A stretch of 12,055 nucleotides of DNA from Propionibacteriales bacterium (GTDB lineage: Bacteria; Actinomycetota; Actinomycetes; Propionibacteriales; Propionibacteriaceae). Made by a program: the position numbers and the translations under genes. Shown piece after piece: positions 1 through 6,835 of the stretch; positions within the stretch are counted from its first letter, which is position 1, and each line of letters opens with the position of its first letter. The notes under the pieces were generated by a model that did no database searches, had not been told where the DNA came from, and saw only the letters and a list, made by a program, of their open reading frames with translations. Location: contig JAKDKP010000015.1 in the NCBI GenBank assembly GCA_030453285.1, forward strand, positions 1 to 12,055, written 5' to 3'.

Positions 1-547
1 CACCAGCAACCGAGGCGAGCGTGTCGACGAGCAGGGCCAGCGGTGGTGCCGCCAGACCGACCAGGACACCGCCGGTCGACTGCCCGATCACGTCACCGGC
101 CGATTGTGAACTGTGCAGCAGTCCCAGCGCCCGGGTGCGTTGCCCCGGTTCGGTCACCGCGTTCACCATCCGATAGCCGGCCGCACTCAGCACGACGGTG
201 CAGAGGGCCGACAGACCCATGCAGGCCAGGAATCTCCAGAAGGTCAGCACGTCCGCCAGCCAGAGCAGCGGGACCGCCGCCGACACCACGGCTGATGCCA
301 GCCCGAACAGCACCATGATGCGGCGTTCGTCGGGTGCTCGATCGATGACACCGGCCACCGGCACCCGCAGCATGATGCTGATGATCATGGACGTACCGGT
401 GATCAGGGCCATCTGCGTGGGGCCTGCGGCAAACATCAGCGCCGCCAACAGTGGCCCCACCGCCGCGGCCACACTGCCACCGATGGCGGTGACGAACCGG
501 GACCCGACGTACCGCGACGCGGAGCCGTGGAGGCCGAGTGGACTCAT
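1..547 (-). CDS. MFS transporter, N-terminal part (cut by left edge)
   Basis: The visible 182 codons give alternating hydrophobic helices and short charged loops typical of an MFS permease. After a short N-terminus (MSPLGLHGSASRYVGSRF) comes a glycine/alanine-rich first helix, then a helix ending in a basic loop VIDRAPDERR that resembles the MFS helix 2-3 cytoplasmic motif, then further helices. It would be an integral membrane protein exporting or importing a small solute; the substrate cannot be told. The ATG at 547 is chosen because an in-frame TGA lies just upstream; no strong ribosome binding site is visible. It starts 37 bases after the manA stop on the same strand, so it may be the last gene of the oxidoreductase-manA transcript. 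At least half of the protein lies outside the window. Family call fairly sure, substrate unknown. Confidence 0.75.
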   Translation of the reverse strand, partial: MSPLGLHGSASRYVGSRFVTAIGGSVAAAVGPLLAALMFAAGPTQMALITGTSMIISIMLRVPVAGVIDRAPDERRIMVLFGLASAVVSAAVPLLWLADVLTFWRFLACMGLSALCTVVLSAAGYRMVNAVTEPGQRTRALGLLHSSQSAGDVIGQSTGGVLVGLAAPPLALLVDTLASVAG

Positions 548-584
548 CGCGTCAGATGGCAGTCACAGCTGGGGAAGGGGAGGG

Positions 585-1757
585 TCATGGCAGGCGAGGC
601 AACCCGGTGGCGCCGACGAAGATGCGCCCTTCACCGATCAGGGCGGCGCCCTCTCCGGCAGGCAACCACCCGGACTGGCCGGCGTTCAGGTCGATGTTGC
701 CGCAGAGGGCGGACCCTTCGGTGACCAGGACGATCCGACCACGCTCGGTGCCGGGGACGGTGAGTTCTCCGTCCAGTTCGAGGCGCCACAAGGCGAACTC
801 GGGTGCCGGTGTGTCGTACCGCCAGCTGCCGGGGGCGTCCTCGACCGCGGTGAGGATGGGTGGGTCGACGGGGGCGAAGTCGACGAGCCGGGAGAGTTCA
901 GCGACGTCGACGTGTTTGGGCGTGAGTCCGCCGCGCAGCACGTTGTTGGAGTTGGCCATGATCTCCACGCCGGTGCCGCGCAGATAGGCGTGCATGTTGC
1001 CGGCCGGCAGGAAGATCGCTTCGTGCTCGCGCAACCTCACCCGGTTCATCAGCAGGGCTGCGAGGACGCCGGGGTCGCGGGGATACACCGCGGCGAGCTC
1101 GATCGCGGTGAGGCAGAAGGTGCCGTACGCGTCGTCGTCACTCACGTGTGGCAGGGCGGCCACGACCACCTCGTCGACGAGCGTGCGCTGCTCGGTGGGC
1201 AGTTCACAGCACGCGACGAAGACCTGCTTGATCCCGTCGGCGCCGCCAACACCGGTGAGGGGGGCGACGAGTTGATCAACAGCCGGGATCCCGAGGCGGG
1301 TGAAGAGACGAGCGGTCACCGTTGGGTCGGCGAAGCCGTACAGGGCATCGAAGTCTTCCAACGCACACAGGGCTTCAGGCTTGGGCCAGTCGTCGACATA
1401 GTTGCGGTTCTTGGCGTCGCGGGCGATCCCGGCGGCATCTTCGCGGGCGAATCCCTCTTCGGCGTCGGCGCGTGAGGGATGCGCCTGCAGGCTGAGAGCC
1501 TGCTCGGCGGCGAGGATCTTCATCAGGTACGACAGCCGCGGACCGAACGCATCGACCGAGGCCGTCCCCAGGATGGTCGGGTCGTCGCTGATCAACTCCG
1601 GCAGCGGGCGACCGTCGACCAGCGACGGGGCCGTCGGGTGCGCGCCGAGCCACAGCTCGGCCTGCGGCTGACCGTCCGGTTCGAGGCCAAGGATCGCCGG
1701 GATCGCGGTGGTCGAACCCCACGCATAGTCCTGGATGGCTCCGGTGAGTCGTTCCAT
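585..1757 (-). CDS. manA: Mannose-6-phosphate isomerase, class I
   Basis: This 390-aa cytoplasmic zinc enzyme interconverts mannose 6-phosphate and fructose 6-phosphate, linking glycolysis to GDP-mannose for actinobacterial mannosides and glycans. Visible family marks are the N-terminal IQDYAWGS, the metal-binding LSLQAHPS segment (Gln91 and His93), KPEAL with the ligand Glu128, LPAGNMHAYLRG with His256, and NVLRGGLTPKHVD carrying the conserved Arg and Lys of the active site. Length is normal for type I enzymes and no key residue seems missing. The ATG at 1757 is preferred to the longer frame from 1790 because MERLTGAIQDYAWGS is the usual family start. That ATG lies two bases after the stop of the oxidoreductase, with a weak GGGAA upstream, which suggests translational coupling. 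Intact, with codon use like its neighbours. Confidence 0.95.
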   Translation of the reverse strand: MERLTGAIQDYAWGSTTAIPAILGLEPDGQPQAELWLGAHPTAPSLVDGRPLPELISDDPTILGTASVDAFGPRLSYLMKILAAEQALSLQAHPSRADAEEGFAREDAAGIARDAKNRNYVDDWPKPEALCALEDFDALYGFADPTVTARLFTRLGIPAVDQLVAPLTGVGGADGIKQVFVACCELPTEQRTLVDEVVVAALPHVSDDDAYGTFCLTAIELAAVYPRDPGVLAALLMNRVRLREHEAIFLPAGNMHAYLRGTGVEIMANSNNVLRGGLTPKHVDVAELSRLVDFAPVDPPILTAVEDAPGSWRYDTPAPEFALWRLELDGELTVPGTERGRIVLVTEGSALCGNIDLNAGQSGWLPAGEGAALIGEGRIFVGATGLPRLP

Positions 1758-1759
1758 GA

Positions 1760-2731
1760 TCAGTTCCCGTCGTTGAGGGCTGCTCGCCACGCGTCGAGCG
1801 TACGCATCGTCTCCAGGGTGGTGTCCAACGGCACCAGAGGCGACTCGGTCAGGCCGGCGCGCAGGCAGCGCATCACTTCCTGGGCCTGCAAGGTGTAGCC
1901 GTGGCCGGGCAGGTGCTGGACGAACTCCTCGGGGTCGGCGCCGTCGCGGTGCATGATCAGCTTCTCGCTCTTGAGGAAGTGCGGCAGGTGCAGGCGGCCG
2001 GTGGTCCCCAGGACATGCAGATCGCTCGGACCCGACGCCTCCATCGAGCAGTGCACCACCGCTGTCGCGTTCTCGTGCACGAGCAGCGCGGTGGCGTCGG
2101 CGTCCACGCCGGTCCCAGCCAGTCGGCCCGTGCCGATCACCCGCTGCGGTTCGCCCAGCACCAGGTTGGCGATGTGCACCGGATAGACGCCGAGGTCGAG
2201 GATCGCGCCGCCGGCCAGATCGGGGTTCAGGAGGCGATGATCATCGTCGACGTCAAAGCAGAACGCCAGCTCGGCGGACACGTGCCGCACCTCGCCGATC
2301 GCTCCGTTGGCGACCAGTTCGGCCAGCTTGCGCACCAGGGGATGGGTACGGGTCCAGTACGCCTCCATCAGGAAGGTGCCCTGTTCGCGGGCGAGGGTGA
2401 CGAGGCGTTCGGCTTCGGCCGCAGTGACGGTCAGCGGCTTCTCACACAGCACGGCCTTGCCGGCGCGCAGGCACAACTCGGTGGACGCCAAGTGATCGTT
2501 GTGGGGCGTGGCGACATAGATGACGTCGATGTCGGCGTCGGCGGCCAACTCGGCGTAGCTGCCGTACGCGCGCTCGATGCCGTGCTTCGTGGCGAAGTCC
2601 TGAGCACGCTCGAGGGTGCGGGAGCCGACAGCCAGCACCTCGGCCTCGTCGGGCAGCAGGAGCAGATCCTCGGTGATGGTGGTGGCGATGCCACCGGTGG
2701 CCAGGATTCCCCAGCGGATGCGGTCAGTCAT
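1760..2731 (-). CDS. Gfo/Idh/MocA family oxidoreductase
   Basis: This 323-aa cytoplasmic NAD(P)-dependent oxidoreductase has an N-terminal Rossmann fold (IRWGILATGGIA, a GxGxxA-like dinucleotide loop), then VIYVATPHNDH and the family hallmark CEKPLTV, whose lysine is catalytic in relatives. The C-terminal substrate domain carries EAYWTR and GGAILDLGVYPVH, a combination typical of the dihydrodiol dehydrogenase-like subgroup. The substrate is probably a sugar or cyclic polyol; the exact reaction is unknown. The ATG at 2731 is chosen over a GTG at 2749 because MTDRIRWGIL is the normal start and a GGATGGGG stretch lies upstream. It is followed directly by manA, so a sugar-related role is reasonable but is inference only. 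It diverges from the DUF3263 gene; a perfect palindrome lies between them and could serve both promoters. Confidence 0.92.
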   Translation of the reverse strand: MTDRIRWGILATGGIATTITEDLLLLPDEAEVLAVGSRTLERAQDFATKHGIERAYGSYAELAADADIDVIYVATPHNDHLASTELCLRAGKAVLCEKPLTVTAAEAERLVTLAREQGTFLMEAYWTRTHPLVRKLAELVANGAIGEVRHVSAELAFCFDVDDDHRLLNPDLAGGAILDLGVYPVHIANLVLGEPQRVIGTGRLAGTGVDADATALLVHENATAVVHCSMEASGPSDLHVLGTTGRLHLPHFLKSEKLIMHRDGADPEEFVQHLPGHGYTLQAQEVMRCLRAGLTESPLVPLDTTLETMRTLDAWRAALNDGN

Positions 2732-2766
2732 CGCCCCATCCAACCGCACGTCAGATGGCGGCGGGG

Positions 2767-2786
2767 GAATGACACGGGTGTCATTC
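2767..2786. promoter_or_regulatory. Perfect 9+9 bp palindrome, likely operator
   Basis: The arms GAATGACAC and GTGTCATTC are exact reverse complements around a two-base GG centre. The left arm overlaps the -35 region of the DUF3263 promoter, the usual place for a repressor site, and the whole lies 36 bases from the start of the divergent oxidoreductase. The binding protein is not identifiable from the sequence; autoregulation by the DUF3263 protein is a guess. Confidence 0.6.
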
Positions 2787-2798
2787 GTGGCCTAGACT
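2769..2798 (+). promoter_or_regulatory. Leaderless promoter of the DUF3263 gene
   Basis: A TAGACT -10 element (2793-2798, fitting TANNNT) lies seven bases before the ATG at 2806, and ATGACA (2769-2774) lies 18 bases upstream as a -35. Transcription would start at or next to the A of the ATG, and no Shine-Dalgarno sequence is present, so the mRNA is probably leaderless. This is common in actinobacteria. Confidence 0.6.
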
Positions 2799-2805
2799 CG
2801 CGGGC

Positions 2806-3108
2806 ATGGGCACAGCACACCAGACGCACGCCGGTGAAGTGGGCGGCGCCGAGCTCTCCGAGCGCGACGCCGAGATCTTGGTGTTCGAGCGCCAGTGGTG
2901 GAAGTTCCCCGGCGCCAAGGAGCAGGCCATCCGCGACCGCTTCACCATGTCTGCCCCCCGCTACTACCAGGTACTGAACAACCTGATCGACCAGCCTGCC
3001 GCCCTCGCTTACGACCCGTTGCTGGTCAAGCGTCTGCAGCGGATGCGGGCCTCACGTCAGCGCGCCCGTTCGGCCCGCCGCCTCGGCTTCGACCCCAGCG
3101 TTTCCTGA
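2806..3108 (+). CDS. DUF3263 family protein
   Basis: This 100-aa protein is a clear member of the small actinobacterial DUF3263 family, to which M. tuberculosis Rv0430 belongs as I recall. The core runs from ERDAEILVFERQWWKFPGAK through AIRDRFTMSAPRYYQVLNNL, a helical segment that looks like a DNA-binding helix-turn-helix, to LVKRLQRMRASRQRARSARR, a very basic tail. A cytoplasmic nucleic-acid-binding or regulatory role is likely but not proven. It is full length, and the start fits a leaderless promoter. In mycobacteria the next gene encodes a LytR_C/VirR-type envelope protein. Here that partner is absent, and a convergent gene on the other strand overlaps the last 83 bases. Confidence 0.93.
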   Translation: MGTAHQTHAGEVGGAELSERDAEILVFERQWWKFPGAKEQAIRDRFTMSAPRYYQVLNNLIDQPAALAYDPLLVKRLQRMRASRQRARSARRLGFDPSVS

Positions 3109-3574
3109 TCCAGCCGCCACCGGCCCAAGCGGCCGCCCTGATCCCCGCCACCAGTGGTCGGCTCGGGCGGGCTCGATAGCCGCCCGTCGCCAAGCCAGCC
3201 CGCTGCTCGAACACGTTCCCCGCCCCGCGATCCCCGGTCCGCAACCACGACCAGGCTGTCGCCACCCCGTACAAGGGGAGGAAGGGGAGCCCCGCACACA
3301 TCAGCCACTGCCAGGTGTGCGGCTCCTCGTGTGCCAGGAGTTTTGGGCTGGCGTCTGACCACTCCGTACGGCTGATCAGCACGTTGCCGACCGTGAACGC
3401 CGGGGCGTACGGGAAAGCCAGTCGGTAGCCGCCGGCCAGGCGCAGCCCGCGTGGGCCAGATTTCGTACGACAGCCCCCAGCTTTGGCGATGCCCAGACCC
3501 AAGGGCGTGGACAGGTTCACCCAATTGCCGACTCGGCGGACACCGATCAGCGTCGTTTCGAGTCTGCGCCTCAT
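3026..3574 (-). CDS. Conserved actinobacterial protein with HExxH-type motif
   Basis: This 182-aa protein has recognisable conserved blocks: VGNWVNLSTPLGLGIAKAGG, a GPRGLRLAGGYRLAFP stretch, FTVGNVLISR, LLAHEEPHTWQW, a hydrophobic GLPFLPLYGVATAWSWLRTG segment and NVFEQRAGLATGGY. HEEPH fits the HExxH pattern of zinc metallopeptidases, but the third ligand and any activity are not established; the family is uncharacterised as far as I know. One membrane-contacting segment follows the motif at about residues 94-112. The start at 3574 gives the natural N-terminus. The last 28 or so residues are basic and low in complexity, and the gene overlaps the convergent DUF3263 gene by 83 bases. The conserved part ends before the overlap, so the overlap may come from a drifting C-terminus. 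Confidence 0.8.
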   Translation of the reverse strand: MRRRLETTLIGVRRVGNWVNLSTPLGLGIAKAGGCRTKSGPRGLRLAGGYRLAFPYAPAFTVGNVLISRTEWSDASPKLLAHEEPHTWQWLMCAGLPFLPLYGVATAWSWLRTGDRGAGNVFEQRAGLATGGYRARPSRPLVAGIRAAAWAGGGWIRKRWGRSRGGGPNGRADVRPASAADA

Positions 3575-3669
3575 CGGCCCATTCTCGCACCAGGCTCATC
3601 GGCTCGGCCGCGGGCATCGGATGGTTGATTTGCCTGTGGATATCCATCCTGTGGCCTCCCGTGACTGAT

Positions 3670-3695
3670 TACCGTTGAGTCATCAACGGGAGGAG
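3670..3695 (+). promoter_or_regulatory. -10-like box, 5' hairpin and Shine-Dalgarno of the EspC-like gene
   Basis: TACCGT (3670-3675) fits TANNNT. It is followed by a perfect 7-bp inverted repeat, CCGTTGA (3672-3678) and TCAACGG (3683-3689) around GTCA, which runs into the GGGAGGAG ribosome binding site (3688-3695) four bases before the GTG start. The hairpin could act as an operator or mask the ribosome binding site. The -35 is weak, so the promoter assignment is tentative. Confidence 0.4.
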
Positions 3696-3699
3696 AATC

Positions 3700-3981
3700 G
3701 TGAGCGAGATCAGTTGGGAAACCCAGAAGCTGCAGGCGTTCGGAGAAGAGATTACACAGGGAGGTGCGGCATACCGGAGGCAGATGTTGCCGATGCTGGA
3801 GCGGGCGCGCTTGAATGGCCACGAGTGGCCGCTGCTCACCATGGGCGTACAGGCGGCCTACACCCAGGCGCACTCCGACATGGGTGACGCCTTCGCGGCC
3901 TTGGACACCGCGCTCACGTCGCTGGGAGCCAAGATCACTGACGTGGCCCGCTTCTATGCCGAGTACGAGGAGAACGCCTGA
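3700..3981 (+). CDS. EspC/WXG100-like small helical T7SS substrate
   Basis: This 93-aa all-helical protein has no Cys and no signal peptide. After a first helix (about 5-38) comes a short turn, NGHEWPLL, in place of the WXG turn. The second helix (about 48-90) has the rhythm of the actinobacterial EspC-type family (Tyr54, then AALDTALTSLGAKITDVARF). It ends in YAEYE (Tyr86-xxx-Glu90), which matches the YxxxD/E general secretion signal of mycobacterial T7SS substrates. I infer an exported, dimer-forming protein. The GTG start at 3700 has an excellent GGGAGGAG four bases upstream. The stop overlaps the ATG of the next gene (TGATG). It heads a four-gene cassette. No ESX ATPase or membrane component lies in the window. 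Family level moderately sure. Confidence 0.7.
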   Translation: MSEISWETQKLQAFGEEITQGGAAYRRQMLPMLERARLNGHEWPLLTMGVQAAYTQAHSDMGDAFAALDTALTSLGAKITDVARFYAEYEENA

Positions 3982-4151
3982 TGGTCGCTACCCAGGCGGG
4001 ACTGGCAGCGGCATGTGGTGCGGCTGTGATCACCGCGGCAGCATTCGGCATGCCCAGCGGGGCCGGGCTGTCGATGCTGGCCATCAACGCCGCCTTGATC
4101 ACCGTGGCAGTGGGTGAACCCATGGCCTACAACGACGCAGCGGCGACGTGA
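3981..4151 (+). CDS. 56-aa hydrophobic two-helix protein
   Basis: This short frame starts at an ATG sharing its A with the preceding stop (TGATG). A strong GAGGAG (3967-3972) lies eight bases upstream, inside the end of the EspC-like gene, so the start is well supported. The protein MVATQAGLAAACGAAVITAA..., 56 residues, has two hydrophobic stretches (about 5-23 and 28-45) parted by a Met-Pro-Ser-Gly turn, and a polar tail AYNDAAAT. It is probably a small membrane protein or a membrane-inserting partner of the secreted helical protein. I do not recognise a family. It is easy to miss because of its length. The ATG of the next gene follows 42 bases downstream. Confidence 0.6.
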   Translation: MVATQAGLAAACGAAVITAAAFGMPSGAGLSMLAINAALITVAVGEPMAYNDAAAT

Positions 4152-4193
4152 GGCGACATCAATAAGATGGTGACTCGTCGGAAGGATAATCTC

Positions 4194-4690
4194 ATGGCGA
4201 GCTTCATCGAGTACAAGGATGAATGGGAGGGTCCCGGCGCGGATGCCCTGGAAGCCTTCTGGGCTGCTCGGATGACCCCGGCTCTCGAGAGAGTTGGGCC
4301 CTTGGCAGAGGCATTGCGAGTGGTGATGAACGGTATGTTCACCAGCCAGGTCGCCGCGATCGTGGCGATTCTTGGTTCCACGATCACCGCTGGTGTGGCC
4401 CTTGTGGGGACCGCGATCGCCATGGCTTCGCCGGGCGCCCCTGCGGCCGCAGTCGCACAGTGGGCCATCGTTGGCGGGTGGGCGGCGTTTGTGCTGTCCA
4501 TCATCAACGGCCTGATGACCTACGTGTCAACATTGGTGGGTCAGGCGGGAACGGTGTCAAGCGCGGCGGCAGAATTGAACTCCGCAGTGTACAAGGATGT
4601 GGAGGCCCGGGAGGGCAGCGCGCTGACTCTCCCTGAGCCTGCCCCCCCGATCTCAACGAGATGCTCGAAGCGTTCAAGAAGAGCGCGTGA
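4194..4690 (+). CDS. WxG protein with two membrane segments, frameshifted near its end
   Basis: The N-terminus MASFIEYKDEWEGPG has a W-x-G turn (Trp11-Gly13) followed by an amphipathic helix, as in WXG100-like proteins. Two hydrophobic segments follow (about 52-78 and 88-112), then a helix with YKDVE and a Pro-rich linker. The start at 4194 has GGAAGGA seven bases upstream and is preferred over 4167. As written, the frame runs past a C7 tract (4642-4648) into unlikely Arg/Ser-rich sequence up to 4883, over the next gene. One extra C, or a -1 slip, instead gives a natural ending DLNEMLEAFKKSA of a 165-aa protein. The TGA of that ending shares bases with the ATG at 4690. The span given is the corrected gene. 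Likely a T7SS-linked membrane or pore-like protein; function unknown. Confidence 0.7.
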
Positions 4691-5490
4691 TGGAATCCTA
4701 CGACATGCCAAGGCTCGTCGAAGCGCTCAAGGACGCTGGCGAACGAGGAGATTTCGAGGAGATGGGCCGACTCTCCGACCGAGTCAATGCGGGAGTCCAT
4801 GCCATGCAGAGCCTTCTCCGAGGAGTGTTCACAGCGTCGAGCGAGTCGGGTCACGCGACTGCACGGGTCGATGGATTCGGTGACGTGGCTGCGCTCAGCA
4901 TCGATACGAAGGTCATGGGGCAGGGCGTGGCTGCCGTGTCACAGGACGTGATGGAGGCAGTCCGGGCCGCCACCAGTGGGGCGTCTGATGTGATCCGTAT
5001 GGCGCAGTCGAAATACTTCGGGATTGAGCTGCCTGATCTGCCTGAACAGGTTCGAGATCCGTATACGCGGGCGACGACACCCGCTGCAAACTCTCTCCGG
5101 GAGCACCTGCGAGCGCAACTCGACCACTTGCCATCCGACATTCCTGAACTTCGAGAAGCCTTCGAGGCTGCGATCGAGCAGCAATTGATCGCCACTGTGG
5201 CGATCTATGCTGGAGAGGCTTCCGGGGGCACCGTGTGGGCTGAGATGGACAGCGTCGGGCATCTACGTTCGCTGGAGATTGCCCGTGGCGCCCTTCATGG
5301 ACAGGACAATGTGTCGCTTTCCAAGGTTGTTCTGACCGCGATAGGGCGCGCCAGAAGGGCTCGGGATGCTGCGATGTCAGCCGCCACGAGTGCAGGTGCC
5401 TCGCTGTTCGATCTGCTACCGTCCGGAGCTGAAACCATTCTCGGCGTTGATCTGCGTGGATATCGTCCCTGGGGCGCTACGCATCGATGA
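4690..5490 (+). CDS. Tandem YbaB/EbfC-like protein
   Basis: This 266-aa soluble protein has two YbaB-like units. In each, a long helix is followed by a short beta-hairpin with a central Gly and then another helix. Unit 1 covers about 28-106 (GHATARVDGFGDVAALSID, then VMEAVRAATSGASDV) and unit 2 about 153-232 (GTVWAEMDSVGHLRSLEI, then VVLTAIGRARRARDAAMSAA). Single-domain YbaB proteins dimerise and bind DNA. T7SS loci encode diverged relatives (for example mycobacterial EspL) that act as partners or stabilisers of secreted Esp proteins. I infer a cytosolic partner for the upstream proteins, with the fusion acting as a built-in dimer. The ATG at 4690 overlaps the corrected stop of the WxG gene. 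The gene ends at a hairpin shared with the convergent gene. Confidence 0.72.
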   Translation: MESYDMPRLVEALKDAGERGDFEEMGRLSDRVNAGVHAMQSLLRGVFTASSESGHATARVDGFGDVAALSIDTKVMGQGVAAVSQDVMEAVRAATSGASDVIRMAQSKYFGIELPDLPEQVRDPYTRATTPAANSLREHLRAQLDHLPSDIPELREAFEAAIEQQLIATVAIYAGEASGGTVWAEMDSVGHLRSLEIARGALHGQDNVSLSKVVLTAIGRARRARDAAMSAATSAGASLFDLLPSGAETILGVDLRGYRPWGATHR

Positions 5491-5506
5491 TCATCGACTG
5501 ATCATC
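5486..5506. terminator. Hairpin between convergent genes
   Basis: GATGATCA (5486-5493) and TGATCATC (5499-5506) form a perfect 8-bp stem around a five-base loop. They span both stop codons of the converging genes. There is no T-run, so it is only a candidate bidirectional terminator. An overlapping self-palindrome CGATGATCATCG (5485-5496) offers an alternative reading. Confidence 0.4.
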
Positions 5507-5963
5507 AATTCGAGAAATACGCGTCGACGGGTATGTTCATGCCTTTTCCATTTCGGACGACCCTTGCCTCGATCGAGCCGGCTCGCGATGTGATAGTGAA
5601 ATCGGTAACCGAAGGGTCGTCTCTAAACATCTGAGCGATACGATCCCAGCGCACCTGTCGGACGGAGAACGGATTCGCACGTATGGGGGTGAGTGGGCGG
5701 GCTTCAACACGATTTTGTCGCCATCGATAGGTGTGATCCAGGGTTCCCGAGTCGATGGACATAGCGCCACTGTTAACGTTGACCATGACCGCTTGCTCCG
5801 TGCCGGCCCTCTCGACGATTTTGTCGACGGCACGAGTCAGGTTGCCCACTCTCGAGATGTCACTGGAGGCGCGCCGGACGTAGAACCATCCCGCAACTGC
5901 CAGGGAGAGAGCGATGAGGACGATCAGGTAGACGGTGAAGGCTTTCTCGCGTGTGATGGTCAT
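5505..5963 (-). CDS. One-TM protein with extracytoplasmic domain
   Basis: This 152-aa protein has a short positive N-terminus (MTITREK), one hydrophobic segment (about 9-29, VYLIVLIALSLAVAGWFYV) followed by Arg-Arg, then a domain of about 120 residues with charged and beta-forming stretches and no cysteine. This suggests a membrane-anchored protein; by the positive-inside rule the orientation is ambiguous, since basic residues flank both sides. The ATG at 5963 overlaps the stop of the upstream secreted-protein gene (ATGA), so it belongs to the leftward operon lipoprotein - secreted protein - this gene. A longer frame up to 6308 is only the shadow of that upstream gene. I do not recognise a family. 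Confidence 0.72.
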   Translation of the reverse strand: MTITREKAFTVYLIVLIALSLAVAGWFYVRRASSDISRVGNLTRAVDKIVERAGTEQAVMVNVNSGAMSIDSGTLDHTYRWRQNRVEARPLTPIRANPFSVRQVRWDRIAQMFRDDPSVTDFTITSRAGSIEARVVRNGKGMNIPVDAYFSN

Positions 5964-6835
5964 CGGTTGACCGATTGGAGTTCGCCGATCTTCAGCGGCC
6001 GGCTGTTGCTGAGGGTGACGGTTTGGCTGCCGGACGCACCGCTGGCGGTCCAGTCGACTTGCCAAGTCGTCAGGCCGATCACGGTGTGGTCGCCTCGCTT
6101 CTGGCACTTGTGGCCACAGTCGGGGCTCGGGGTGTCCGAGGTGAGACCGCCGGGTCGCCGCGACCCGCCACCTTCGCAGCGCAAGGTCGTACCGTCGCCG
6201 ACGTCCCAGAGGACTTCCTTGACCCGAATGCTCAGCGAAACATTGTGGCCACCGACCGAGTCGCTGACGGTGACCGGCTTCATCGATCCGCCCTCGGGGA
6301 AGAACCACACGTTGTAGCCGACCACGAGCATCCCGAGACCATTGGTGTCGGGATTCGGTCCGATACCGACATCTGGAGTGGTGAAGGACAGCCGGGCGAT
6401 CGCCTGCTCGGCCACTTGCTCTGGTGACATCTGGTCAGGCTTGAGTGCGTCGCACGTACCCTTGATCAACACGTACGTGCTGCCGTCCCACGCCATCGCC
6501 TGGTCTGGCCCGTTGCTCACGCACCATCGAGGCTCACCGTTGCTCTGGCGCAGCGTGCCAGCCTCAAATGGCTAGCTGCCTCGGCCGTAGTACGTGGCCG
6601 AACGAAACACAGCCCACGCTGCAGCAGTCGGAGGCGGCATCGGTTTGCCGCCGACCGTCCTGTTCTTCATGCCATCACTGGCATCCTGTGGTGGAGTGCC
6701 GCCAGTTACGGAGCAGTTGCCATTTCTGTCTGATTTTGCACATACTGGCCCGTTAGCCGCTTCTGCGGAAGAGGTACCAGAAATGGAGAGTAGCAGGAGT
6801 GTGAGCATCAAGGAAATCACAATTCTGATTCTCAT
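5960..6835 (-). pseudogene. Secreted Cys-containing actinobacterial protein, interrupted by in-frame TAG
   Basis: One continuous frame of 292 codons is broken by a single amber TAG at 6574-6572. The N-terminal part has a signal peptide (MRIRIVISLMLTLLLLSISG, cut near AEA-A), a Cys-containing segment and a PMPPP linker. The part after the stop carries SPEQVAEQAIARL, VGIGPNPDTN, VLWDVGDGTTLRC, a CGHKC cluster and WQVDWTASGASGSQ, ending in ELQSVN. This is the layout of an actinobacterial exported family often next to lipoproteins, sometimes labelled ATP/GTP-binding without visible P-loop support. The ATG at 6835 has AGGAG eight bases upstream and overlaps the lipoprotein stop. The internal GTG at 6520 lacks a ribosome binding site. 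Either a recent nonsense mutation, a sequencing error or readthrough. Confidence 0.75.

Noticed and set aside
198..1475. 425-codon open frame on the plus strand
   Set aside because: It lies antisense to manA and the MFS gene, whose motifs are clear; high-GC shadow frame.
1901..2977. 358-codon open frame on the plus strand
   Set aside because: Antisense to the oxidoreductase and then out of frame over DUF3263; no domain features.
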